NCBI GenBank assembly: GCA_048213135.1
Contig: PS015392.1
Span: 1 to 29,174, forward strand
DNA length: 29,174 bases
From: Reclinomonas americana ATCC 50394
Lineage: Eukaryota; Jakobida; Jakobea; Jakobida
Direction: 5' to 3'
The translations under genes were made by a program, and so were the position numbers. The notes beneath the pieces are model-generated. The model searched no databases. It worked only from the letters and a program-made list of their open reading frames with translations, and was not told the DNA's origin. Of the stretch, positions 12,901-24,187 are shown in pieces. Numbering within the stretch: the first letter of the stretch is position 1; each line of letters begins with the position of its first letter.

Positions 12901-15328
12901 GCAGGAACTGCGCGCCATGTATCATCGCCACCTGGCCGAGGCGATGCGCTCGCGATCGGTGAGTGTTCGAAAGACAGTAAGCGGAGAAGGTGGGCCGACC
13001 AAATATACTGACCACGGTGGGCGTGGGGGCAGCCGTCGTTTGCAGCTGCCTCCGAATCATTTTTGGCCGACCATGCGGGTGAGCGTGAATTCCTGCCGGC
13101 TAACTTGCGCGGCGTCCCCGGCGCCCCCGCCACCACCACCACCACGACTTCACAGTTGCTACTGGATGCATTGGCGACGAAGCGGTTGCTCGATAAGCAG
13201 ACCGAGGAGGAGATGCGCAGAGAGTACGAGCGGGACCACGGTCAGTGGGCGTCTCGCTGTCGATGTGATGCATGTTGTGCGAGTGCTGACTGTCGCAATC
13301 CACAGCTCCGATGCCGCCACCGCTGTGGGGCACACGCACACCGCAGTCGGTGTACTCGCTGATGAGCTCCACCGGTCCCCTCAACACCAGCGAGTTGAGT
13401 CAGTTGGCGACGAGCTCGCTGAACCACTCGTTGCACATTAGCAGCATGGGCGGACCGTCCGGCAGTCGCGCCTCTTCGCCACCCTCTCGCCCACCCGCCA
13501 CGCACACGCACATGGCCAGCAGTGGCTCTGCCAGTGGCACTGCGTCGCGCTCCACGTCACCCGTGCGACAGCCGGTGGTCACTGTGCAAAACATGCCGCT
13601 GATGGCGCGCGACGGGTCGAACCCCGTGGCCCAGATGCTGCTCGGTCGCCAGTTCACCCACGAGAGCATTCGCGACGACGACGACATGGTCATGGACGAC
13701 GATGGTGAAGGCGACGCTGGCGGCATGCAACAGGCCATTACTGGCTCGCACTTCTCGCCCATGTCGGTCGGCAGCAATGCCAGTATTGCGGTCGCGGCCG
13801 GCACTGGTCACAGTGGTCCAGTCACCGAGTTTGCCGCGGCCGTGGAGGCCAGTCGAAGGAAGCAACGGCCGGCCACCGCTCCGCACCGCTCGGTCGCCTC
13901 AGCGGATCTGCTCGAAATGGCGGCCAACGGCGGCGGTGGTGGTGGTGGTCCGATCATGACCGCGACGGCGGCACTCACGGCGGCTGGCGGTGTTTCTGGT
14001 GGTGGTGCCTCTGGCCTGGTCGATGCGGCGCTGGCGTTGCGCAAGCCTCGGCCGAGCACCGCGCAGTCGCTGCGCTCCGCCTCGTGGGCTCCGTACGGCG
14101 TCGTGTCATCGTCTTCCGGCGGCGCCGTGCAGGCCACCATTCCAGAGGGTGGTGCATCGCGCAGCACGGCCTCCGAGTCCGTCTCCAACTCGGTGGTGAC
14201 GGCGAGTACCGGAACCGGCACAGCATGGAGGTAAGTTGGCGCAGCGGCGATGCTCGCGGGAAGCAGACTCCTCACTTTGTTCTCGCCACAGACGACCACA
14301 GAACGCTGTCGCCGGCGTCGGCAGCCTATCGCAGTCGTCCAGTTCGAACGACATGGCAGCCTCCATGCAGCTCGTGTCGGCCTCGCACGGCAAGTTCACT
14401 CGGCAGATGCGCGACTTGCTGAACATGCAAAAGGCCGAGCGGCATCGCCAGATGCCCGCCGTCCGCAACGCACGCACCGCCAACGCCTCATTGTTCCGTG
14501 GTCGCGCACTTGTCAGGTATGGTTTTCTTGATGCGCGCAGTCTGTCTTTGTTTCCGCTGATCTCGGCGGTGATGCAGACCACTGTCGGCCGGGAAGAGAG
14601 AGGACGAGCCGGCAAGTGTTGCAGTACGACCGACCAGCTCGAAGAGCAACATGGACTGTTGCGTGCATCGCATCACTTGTGGCTGATATCTGTTTCTCTG
14701 AGATTTGCTGATCATTGCGATTGTGTGCATGCAGTGCACGCTGCTGGCCGCGGTCGGACACCCGTACTGCCACCAGCCGCAGACACTCCCACCAATCCAG
14801 CCGACCTCTTGCGCCATCTGTTGCGTTCCTTCTCCTCCCCTCGGTGGCTGTTCGCCGTCTCACTCCCCCTTTCCCTTTCACAGCGAGGAGAACAGTCCGC
14901 CGAGTTCATTCACGCTGACGCTCCGCAAGAAGCTCGAGCGACTGGAAGAAGGCGAGCGACAGCGTGAGGGTTCCACCAAGCTGCTGGCCTCCGATTACCT
15001 TCGGCGTGTCGTCGACGGTGATGAGAGTGGATCCGCGGTCAATGGATCGCTGGAAACCAGCCTGCAAGCCGATGTCATCAACCAGTACCTGGCGCAGAGC
15101 GAATCCACCCCGGTGCCACATCCTGCTGGCCGACCCCAACGCTCACTGAGTGTGGGCGCCCCCACACGAGGCTCCTCGGCCCCCATAAAACGAAGCCCCG
15201 ACTTGCGTGGTGAACCCTGCGAGCCGGTGGAGGGTGGCGGCGTCGGAGTAGGTGGCCTCGATGTCACCAGTCCCTCCTCTCGCTTCGTGAACCGCGTGCG
15301 CTACGCCTCGCGGCAGCACATAAAATGA
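9950..15328 (+). CDS. Large coiled-coil protein of unknown function
   Basis: Fourteen exons join in frame: 9950-10087, 10162-10350, 10421-10474, 10549-10716, 10788-10973, 11037-11188, 11262-11865, 11925-12158, 12233-12534, 12604-12958, 13033-13240, 13306-14230, 14292-14516 and 14884-15328. They encode about 1,394 residues. The exon 7 donor could instead be 11877 or 11883, which also keep frame. The start is the first ATG after the divergent promoter. Residues 110-183 are helical and contain a striking block, IRRTLFQEVVRLREELY, near 157-173. Heptad-rich coiled coil runs from about 185 to 500 and again near 590. The rest is low-complexity Ser/Gly/Ala sequence with basic patches (RRRKKRQK), and a 308-residue Ser/Gly-rich exon spans about 864-1172. 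The C-terminus is RVRYASRQHIK. The architecture suggests a cytoskeletal, centrosomal or ciliary scaffold; that is inference, and I do not recognise the family. Confidence 0.8.
14517..14883 (+). other. Unusually long intron, may hide a small exon
   Basis: This 367-base intron of the coiled-coil gene is about five times the local norm. It begins GTATGG after GTCAG and ends TTTCACAG before CGAGGAG, and both junctions fit the frame. An internal open stretch follows a TGCATGCAG acceptor near 14735, but I found no donor that restores the phase. I therefore treat the whole as intron. Confidence 0.5.
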
Positions 15329-15406
15329 ATGACTTGTACTTGATAATAATGCAAGAAAAACAGGCGCGCGTCCTTCCTGCCGTGTGTGTTCGAATTCATA
15401 TCAGCA

Positions 15407-18400
15407 ATGTTGTCGCGCGTATTGCGTCGGGCGTTCAGTGATGCCGCGTTTGCGGCAAGTGTCTATGAGTTGCATTCATGCACACACGCACACACACACT
15501 CTCTCTCTCTTCTGCATTGTTCCCTCACACTGAGGTGCTATGCAGTCATCCGATGCGTCGCGCCCCCGGACCTCATCTCTCCAAACATGAGACGGCCGCG
15601 GTGATTCTGCGCTATCCCGCCGTGCAGCGTGCCATGGAAGACGAGAGCAGACGCACTGGCAAGTCGCTGGCACAAGTGGAGAAGGAGTTGTGTGTGTGTG
15701 TGTGATTGCGTGTGTGCATTCTTGTGCCTCATCATCACCCCGTCCTCGCAGATCGCGAGACGCACTGCTGTTCATGGTCGCTGAGCCACGCATGGCACAC
15801 ATTCGTGTCATCTTCTATGTGCTGGTGAGGAGATGTGTGTGTATGTGATGTGCGACTGGAGTGTGCGGACGGCTCACATGCTGCGGGAATCCACCAGCGC
15901 AAGGTCATTCGCCGCATGTTCTCCAGCATCCATGTCGATCGCGAGGGCGCCACGCAGGTGTGTGGCAGGCGAGAGGAGTGATGCGGAGAAAGAGAGAATG
16001 AGTTGTCTCACGCTGCTGGTAGATTCGTGCCGCACTCGAACGAGCCCCGATTGTGCTGCTGCCGACCCACAAGGTCAGTTGTCTGTCTCGTGGACTACGC
16101 TCCACGCTGCCTGTTGTTGGCTCAAGTGACTCGCACAGGCGCACATGGACTATCTGATCATGCCTTGGACGCTGGTCACGGAGGCTGGCATCGAGTGTCC
16201 CGTGTGTNNNNNNNNNNNNNNNNNNNNNNNNNNNNNNNNNNNNNNNNNNNNNNNNNNNNNNNNNNNNNNNNNNNNNNNNNNNNNNNNNNNNNNNNNNNNN
16301 NNNNNNNNNNNNNNNNNNNNNNNNNNNNNNNNNNNNNNNNNNNNNNNNNNNNNNNNNNNNNNNNNNNNNNNNNNNNNNNNNNNNNNNNNNNNNNNNNNNN
16401 NNNNNNNNNNNNNNNNNNNNNNNNNNNNNNNNNNNNNNNNNNGCCGGTGGAGGTAGTTAAGCAGCGATGGGGGATGCGTCACTGCAGACTGATCGTTCCG
16501 TGCAGACAATATGAAGCTGCCGATCCTCGACTACATGTTTACGCACTCGGGGGCGTATTGGATCCGACGCTCGTTCGGCGATGATCCGCTGTACAAGGCA
16601 CTCTTCACAGGCTACGTGAACCAGCTGGTCGATCGAGGCCGTTTCGTGACAGTCGGCATGTGCCACCATTGAGATCCTGTGTGCTGATCTTTTTCCATCT
16701 TTGCAGATGTCACCGAGTTTTTCCCAGAAGGAGGGCGGAGTCGCAGTGGCAAGGTCTCTCTTTTCGTTGTCATTGTCGCGGATGATGGATGTCCATCTCA
16801 GTCGAATGGGGTGCGTGCAGGTGTTGCGACCAAAGTTTGGCATGTTTGCCACGCTGGTGGACTTGGCGTTGAGCGGTCGAGTACCCGACATGTACATGTG
16901 CCCAGTGGCGATGCAGTATGAGGAGGTACCGAGACGTGCCTTGTGATTTGTGTNNNNNNNNNNNNNNNNNNNNNNNNNNNNNNNNNNNNNNNNNNNNNNN
17001 NNNNNNNNNNNNNNNNNNNNNNNNNNNNNNNNNNNNNNNNNNNNNNNNNNNNNNNNNNNNNNNNNNNNNNNNNNNNNNNNNNNNNNNNNNNNNNNNNNNN
17101 NNNNNNNNNNNNNNNNNNNNNNNNNNNNNNNNNNNNNNNNNNNNNNNNNNNNNNNNNNNNNNNNNNNNNNNNNNNNNNNNNNNNNNNNNNNNNNNNNNNN
17201 NNNNNNNNNNNNNNNNNNNNNNNNNNNNNNNNNNNNNNNNNNNNNNNNNNNNNNNNNNNNNNNNNNNNNNNNNNNNNNNNNNNNNNNNNNNNNNNNNNNN
17301 NNNNNNNNNNNNNNNNNNNNNNNNNNNNNNNNNNNNNNNNNNNNNNNNNNNNNNNNNNNNNNNNNNNNNNNNNNNNNNNNNNNNNNNNNNNNNNNNNNNN
17401 NNNNNNNNNNNNNNNNNNNNNNNNNNNNNNNNNNNNNNNNNNNNNNNNNNNNNNNNNNNNNNNNNNNNNNNNNNNNNNNNNNNNNNNNNNNNNNNNNNNN
17501 NNNNNNNNNNNNNNNNNNNNNNNNNNNNNNNNNNNNNNNNNNNNNNNNNNNNNNNNNNNNNNNNNNNNNNNNNNNNNNNNNNNNNNGCTGTCATCGTATG
17601 CACTCATTCTCTCTGTAGTGTGCCGATGCGGAAACATATGCGCGAGAGAATGGCGGCGTGCCAAAGCCGAGTGAGACCATTACGTGCGTCGCAGATACCA
17701 CCGACGACATCGTGCATTTTTCTAATTGTCTCCTTGTTCACCACTGCAGTGGTCTGGCACAATCGTCGCTGGCCACCATTCAGCAAAACTACGGCAGCAT
17801 GCATCTGCGCTTCGGCAGACCGTTTCTGCTCCTGGAGTTTGTCAAGAGCGAGGCCGATCGACGAGGTCTCGACCTGCAAGGCAGCATGGAGGACCGTGCA
17901 CACGCAGTTTCGCGTTTTCCTGTTGCTTGTGAAATGAGAGCATCGTTCACTCGCTCACTCGCGCACCCTCGGCCAGGTTCGCACGCTGGCGTATCGTGTG
18001 GCCGCCGACATGAATGCACAGCTGACTGTGTTTGCCACCGGCATGGTGGCGGCGATTGTGCTGACTGACTCTGCACGAGCCATCGATGTGCCGATCTTGC
18101 AGGAGCGAGTGCAGCATGTGGCGCGTGAAATCAGCAAGCGTGGCGGGTGCGCTTGAATGCGTCACCATCATCAGCATCACTCCAAACTCATCACTGTGCG
18201 TGCTCATGCAGACATTTGGCAATGCCCATCGATGCCGTGCTCGGTGGCAAGAAGGGTATCATCGCCTCCACCATCAAGAGACTGAAGCGTGACTTTGTGA
18301 AGAGCCTGCGGCGACGCGGTGTGGTGAGACTAACTCAGGATGTGTGGGCCACGTTACGTGTGTGTGTATGCTTTGCTTGTCGCTCGTCTCCCCGCGAGAA

Positions 18401-19425
18401 ACTCACACCAGCGACCATTGCGGGCGCAGAATGCACCTTTTGTGGTACAAGAACACGCTCGTCCATGTGTTTGCCGAAGAGGCCATTCTACTCGTGGCTC
18501 TGCTGTCCTGTGGTAACGACGCCACACCCACGCTGGCCAGTGTCACTGAGCGCGCGCTCTTCTTGTCCTGGTTGCTGCGTTTCGAGTTTATTTTCACGGC
18601 GCGGCGAAGTGAGTCGGCAGTCGTGGTCCGTCGCTCGCTCGAGCGACTCGTTCAAGCCGGTCTCGTGGAGACAGTGGCAGCAGAGGGCGCAGACATTGTC
18701 GAATCCACCACATTGCGGTCTGGTGGTCGTTGTCAATGTGTTGTTCTCTCATACCTGCTTCTGACAGCATGCGGTCATGCGCATGCAGATTGGTGGCACG
18801 GTGTCGCGAGAATTGGTGGTTTGACTTTTTGTGCGGTCTCGTACTGCCGCTGGTCGACAGCTACTGGTGCGGCCTGTTGGCCGTGCAAGCGTTGCGTGTC
18901 GATGGGCAGTCGCTGTCGCGCAAGGAGCTGACGGCGAGAGCGCGACACTTTACCGTTCGCTTGCATGCTCTCGTTGCGTCGTGTTTTGCGGAGGGTGGCA
19001 TTACTGCTTTTGAGTTGACGCCCATGTATGTATGTGCAGGGCGTGTTGGGATCACTCGAATCGACATCAACGGAGACCATGAGCAACGTGATCGCCAGCC
19101 TCGTCGATGCCAAGTTGCTGAGCAGAGCCGGGGCGGGGGGTGATTCGTTGCAGGTGGCAGTCGATGGCGGGGATCACAAGCCGACACATGTGCCGTGGCT
19201 CACCACGCTAAATGTGGACACTGTGAGCGATGCCGTACAACAAGTGCGACAAGGTGCACAGGATGCGAAGGCAGTTGCGACAATAGCATCCAACACAGAG
19301 AAATCTTGCGTGTGTGTATGCTCACCCCTTTCTGCGGCTGTGTCCAGGCGCTGGCACTGGAGAGCACACGACGAGCGATCGAGGTGGTCGAGAGCGAGTG
19401 GCCGGTGCTGCGAGCAAAGCTATGA
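15407..19425 (+). CDS. GNPAT: Peroxisomal dihydroxyacetone-phosphate / glycerol-3-phosphate acyltransferase
   Basis: Visible exons: 15407-15460, 15535-15689, 15752-15824, 15898-15957, 16023-16073, 16139-16201, [gap], 16506-16640, 16707-16753, 16821-16925, [gap], 17619-17683, 17750-17906, 17977-18146, 18212-18323, 18430-18717, 18789 to about 18980, 19040-19273 and 19348-19425. The product belongs to the PlsB/GPAT/DHAPAT family, which acylates the sn-1 position of glycerol-3-phosphate or DHAP. Motif I is HKAHMD (the HX4D catalytic pair, split by an intron after HK). Motif II is GAYWIRRSF, motif III is EFFPEGGRSRSGK and motif IV is MYMCPVAMQYEE. Further family blocks are GVPKPSET, QQNYGSMHLRFGRPF and WYKNTLVHVFAEEAI. 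The protein ends LRAKL; AKL is a type 1 peroxisomal signal, as in animal DHAPAT. This favours ether-lipid (plasmalogen) synthesis over a mitochondrial GPAT. The join between the exons at 18212 and 18430 and the donor near 18980 are unresolved. Confidence 0.85.
15481..15516. repeat. (CA)n/(CT)n microsatellite in first intron
   Basis: A CA run passes into a CT run within the first intron of the acyltransferase gene and forms part of its polypyrimidine tract. A (GT)n run at 15689-15704 starts the next intron and overlaps its donor site. Confidence 0.85.
16208..16442. other. Assembly gap (N), acyltransferase between motifs I and II
   Basis: 235 Ns fall just after a GTGTGT donor. The lost segment lies between ...EAGIECP and NMKLPILDYMFTHSGAYW of the acyltransferase and probably holds a short exon. 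Confidence 0.95.
16954..17586. other. Assembly gap (N), acyltransferase after motif IV
   Basis: 633 Ns follow the donor after ...MQYEE. In related enzymes only a few residues separate this point from the sequence resumed at 17619 (AETYARENGGVPKPSET), so the gap may be mostly intron or repeat. Confidence 0.95.
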
Positions 19426-19489
19426 CGGATCCTCCTCTAACATGTAATAATGAATCTGGGTGGCCCTTCCTGTTGTTTACCGGCACGAT

Positions 19490-19525
<36 letters not shown>

Positions 19526-19690
19526 GAGGAGGCAGAAGGAAGGCTGTGGGAGAGAAGCTGCATTGAGAGACAAGGGAAGGAGGGAGGAGAGAGAGAGGGG
19601 CGACCTGCGCTGTGGTCTCCAAACTATGACGGATCCCACGACAGTGATAATGAATCTGGGAGCCCTCCTGTAGCTTACCGACACGATGAC
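19420..19690 (+). repeat. Imperfect direct repeat (19420-19492 and 19624-19690) around a GA microsatellite
   Basis: Copy 1 starts within the last codons of the acyltransferase and reads CTATGACGGATCC, later TAATGAATCTGGG and CACGATGAC. Copy 2 has the same three blocks in the same order, with a few substitutions and short gaps. Between them lie a pure (GA)n run at 19493-19522 and a purine-rich stretch to about 19600. Both copies contain the stop codon context: copy 1 ends the real gene as GCA AAG CTA TGA (AKL), and copy 2 reads TCC AAA CTA TGA (SKL). The unit is a local duplication of the gene's 3' end. Confidence 0.75.
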
Positions 19691-19890
19691 GAGCCAGTGC
19701 ACGAAGGAAACCGTAGCCTCAGCGCCCTCGTTTCCAAAGCAAGCACAGTCCGCAATCTCATCCACACACACCCAAGAGCTCTCACCACAACTCTTCATCT
19801 TTTCACTGCACCACACCACCATCTAACAACAAACAAAACAACACGAACAGAGAGTGCACTATCACATGCGCCCACTCTTCCACACCGCGC
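19426..19890. other. Convergent intergenic region (3' UTRs)
   Basis: This is the space between the acyltransferase stop and the CMC2 stop on the other strand. Apart from the direct repeat and GA microsatellite, 19691-19890 holds ACA-rich sequence with no open gene that I can support. An acidic open frame in copy 2 (YDGSHDSDNESG...) continues to about 19890 but has no start, no splice context and no homology I recognise. Confidence 0.5.
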
Positions 19891-20251
19891 TCACTGCTGT
19901 GGCATCGATGATGATGATGACGACGACACATCACCATGCAGCTGCTCACGCACAGTCTCCCACTTCTCCTTGCGCACGCGCGCCTTTTCGCGGTTCTCCG
20001 CAGAGATACGCAATCGCTCGGCGCGACAGCATCGATTCACGGCCAAGTTGACATCGTTGCAGTAGCCGACGAACTTGAGAACGGGATGTGACTGCCACAC
20101 AGAGAGAGAGATGCGAAAGATGCAAGTTGGATCTCTCGTGGTCGCTGCAGGCACGAGCGCACACCCATGGAGTTACCTTGTGGCAGTTCTCCAGTGCTGC
20201 GAATACCTCTGCGCAGTTGGGAAAGCGCAGTGTTGTCAAGTGAGGGTGCAT
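19891..20251 (-). CDS. CMC2: CMC2 homologue, twin CX9C mitochondrial protein
   Basis: Two exons on the minus strand, 20177-20251 and 19891-20091, are separated by an 85-base GT-AG intron and encode 91 residues. The start MHPHL resembles the conserved start of CMC2 proteins. The first helix pair has C-AEVFAALEN-C and the second has C-NDVNLAVNR-C, each exactly CX9C. The linker SHPVLKFVGYCND is the family signature. Such proteins are imported into the mitochondrial intermembrane space, are oxidised by the Mia40/Erv1 relay, and take part in cytochrome c oxidase biogenesis. The basic helix after the second motif (RAERLRISAENREKARVRKEKW) fits the family. The C-terminal Ser run and PQQ end are extra. 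The length is close to the human protein (about 80 residues). The gene is divergent from the thioredoxin reductase gene. Confidence 0.93.
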
Positions 20252-20693
20252 TCTCTCGCGATCTAATCCGGAGCTTCGTTTGCAGCAATGATTGTGCAGG
20301 ACAGCGATGTGCGGAGTCCGCAGCAGAAGCGACTCTTAGAGTGAAACTACATGTAGCATGCAGCTGCTTTTGTGGCACTTGTAGACAAGCAGTGCATTGT
20401 GTGCTCCATGCGACGTCGAATTGCGAAGTCAACTGCACAATGCAACTCGTCGTCCACTGCCGACGACAAAGTCACAGGCACGCTCTCGTGTTGTCCTTCT
20501 CTATACACGAGTGACACACTGTGGTCCACCCAGCGCGGCGTACGAGCGACAACTCCGACTCTTGTCCTGCAAATTACTCACACTTTCACTCACTATTCGG
20601 CGCGTACGAGCAGTTCTCGCGCACCTTCTGCACTCACTTCACACCACCAACACCTCTTCTCCCCCTGCTTCACCGTCTGCTTCTCGCACAAAC
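20252..20693. promoter_or_regulatory. Divergent intergenic region between CMC2 and thioredoxin reductase
   Basis: 442 bases separate the two start codons and must hold both 5' UTRs and promoters. I find no TATA box, no RNA gene and no convincing ORF here. Open frames across it lack splice or family support. Confidence 0.55.
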
Positions 20694-23538
<2,845 letters not shown>

Positions 23539-23539
<1 letters not shown>

Positions 23540-23564
23540 GCCTGCAGGTCGCGCCCTGCAGGCT
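23539..23564 (+). promoter_or_regulatory. Perfect hairpin just after the UGA, candidate Sec redefinition element
   Basis: AGCCTGCAGG (23539-23548) and CCTGCAGGCT (23555-23564) pair perfectly over 10 bp around the six-base loop TCGCGC. In the spliced mRNA the stem begins 5 nt after the UGA and includes the last base of the UAA stop. Stem-loops a few bases after a UGA can stimulate recoding (the SRE of SELENON is the known example). Each arm contains the self-complementary octamer CCTGCAGG, so chance duplication of that octamer is an alternative. Confidence 0.55.
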
Positions 23565-24063
23565 AACCAGCTTCTGGTTCCGTCGCACACATCATCATGT
23601 TCTCTGTATGTTTTGTTTCAAATGTCGCGGTGTTCTTTCCTTTTTTTTCTCGTAGCCCTCTCTACTCCTGCTCTCCGTGGCGTGCCCATTATTGATGGCA
23701 CGGCACGGACGTGCATGTTGTCGTATGACGCTCCAACTCTGAAACGGCAAACACGCCGTCGAGTGGTGCTGATATCGGAAAATTTTCCCTGCTGCTTTTT
23801 TGTGCGTGCTCATTTGCCCCGTGTGCGAGGGCGTGAGCATGCAGGCGGTGGATTTTTTCTCGGTCAACATGTTGGATGGAGAGAGGGAGGACAGAATGAA
23901 AAGAATCGACGTCGCGTCCCAACGGCTACGTCACACCAAAAAAAAAGCGCGCGTTTTTCGCAAATCGTGCACGCTCGTGTGTGTCTACACCTCGCTTTAG
24001 ACAACCACAAGACACACAGCAGTGAGACAGAGAGAGCGCGTGCCTGTGTGCAAGTGTGTGTGA
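23565..24063 (+). other. 3' UTR of thioredoxin reductase and 5' flank of saccharopine dehydrogenase
   Basis: Apart from the SECIS candidate, this stretch has T-rich runs (23640-23650), an A9 run near 23939 and GT/CA-rich sequence up to the gap at 24064. I see no further coding exon. No clear AATAAA is present on the plus strand. The first exon of the dehydrogenase should lie at or after 24064. Confidence 0.5.
23715..23785 (+). ncRNA. Candidate SECIS element (type II fold) in the 3' UTR
   Basis: ATGA at 23725-23728 and TGAT at 23770-23773 supply the non-Watson-Crick core (G-A/A-G tandem). Between them, 23730-23739 pairs with 23761-23769 (G-C, C-G, one U-U mismatch, C-G, C-G, one bulged A, A-U, C-G, U-A, C-G). 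AAA at 23742-23744 sits unpaired, 13 bases after ATGA. CGGC (23745-23748) then pairs with GCCG (23755-23758) as an apical mini-stem with a six-base loop. This is the layout of a type II SECIS. The lower helix next to TCGT/ATCG is weak. The fold was drawn by hand. Confidence 0.6.
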
Positions 24064-24187
24064 NNNNNNNNNNNNNNNNNNNNNNNNNNNNNNNNNNNNN
24101 NNNNNNNNNNNNNNNNNNNNNNNNNNNNNNNNNNNNNNNNNNNNNNNNNNNNNNNNNNNNNNNNNNNNNNNNNNNNNNNNNNNNNNN
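24064..24187. other. Assembly gap (N), N-terminus of saccharopine dehydrogenase
   Basis: 124 Ns immediately precede the first visible dehydrogenase codons. The lost part should include the start codon and the N-terminal GxGxxG nucleotide-binding loop. Confidence 0.9.

Noticed and set aside
19624-19890. Acidic open frame YDGSHDSDNESG... as a separate gene
   Set aside because: It has no start codon, no acceptor in a good context and no recognisable product. The open frame may be a by-product of the duplicated segment.
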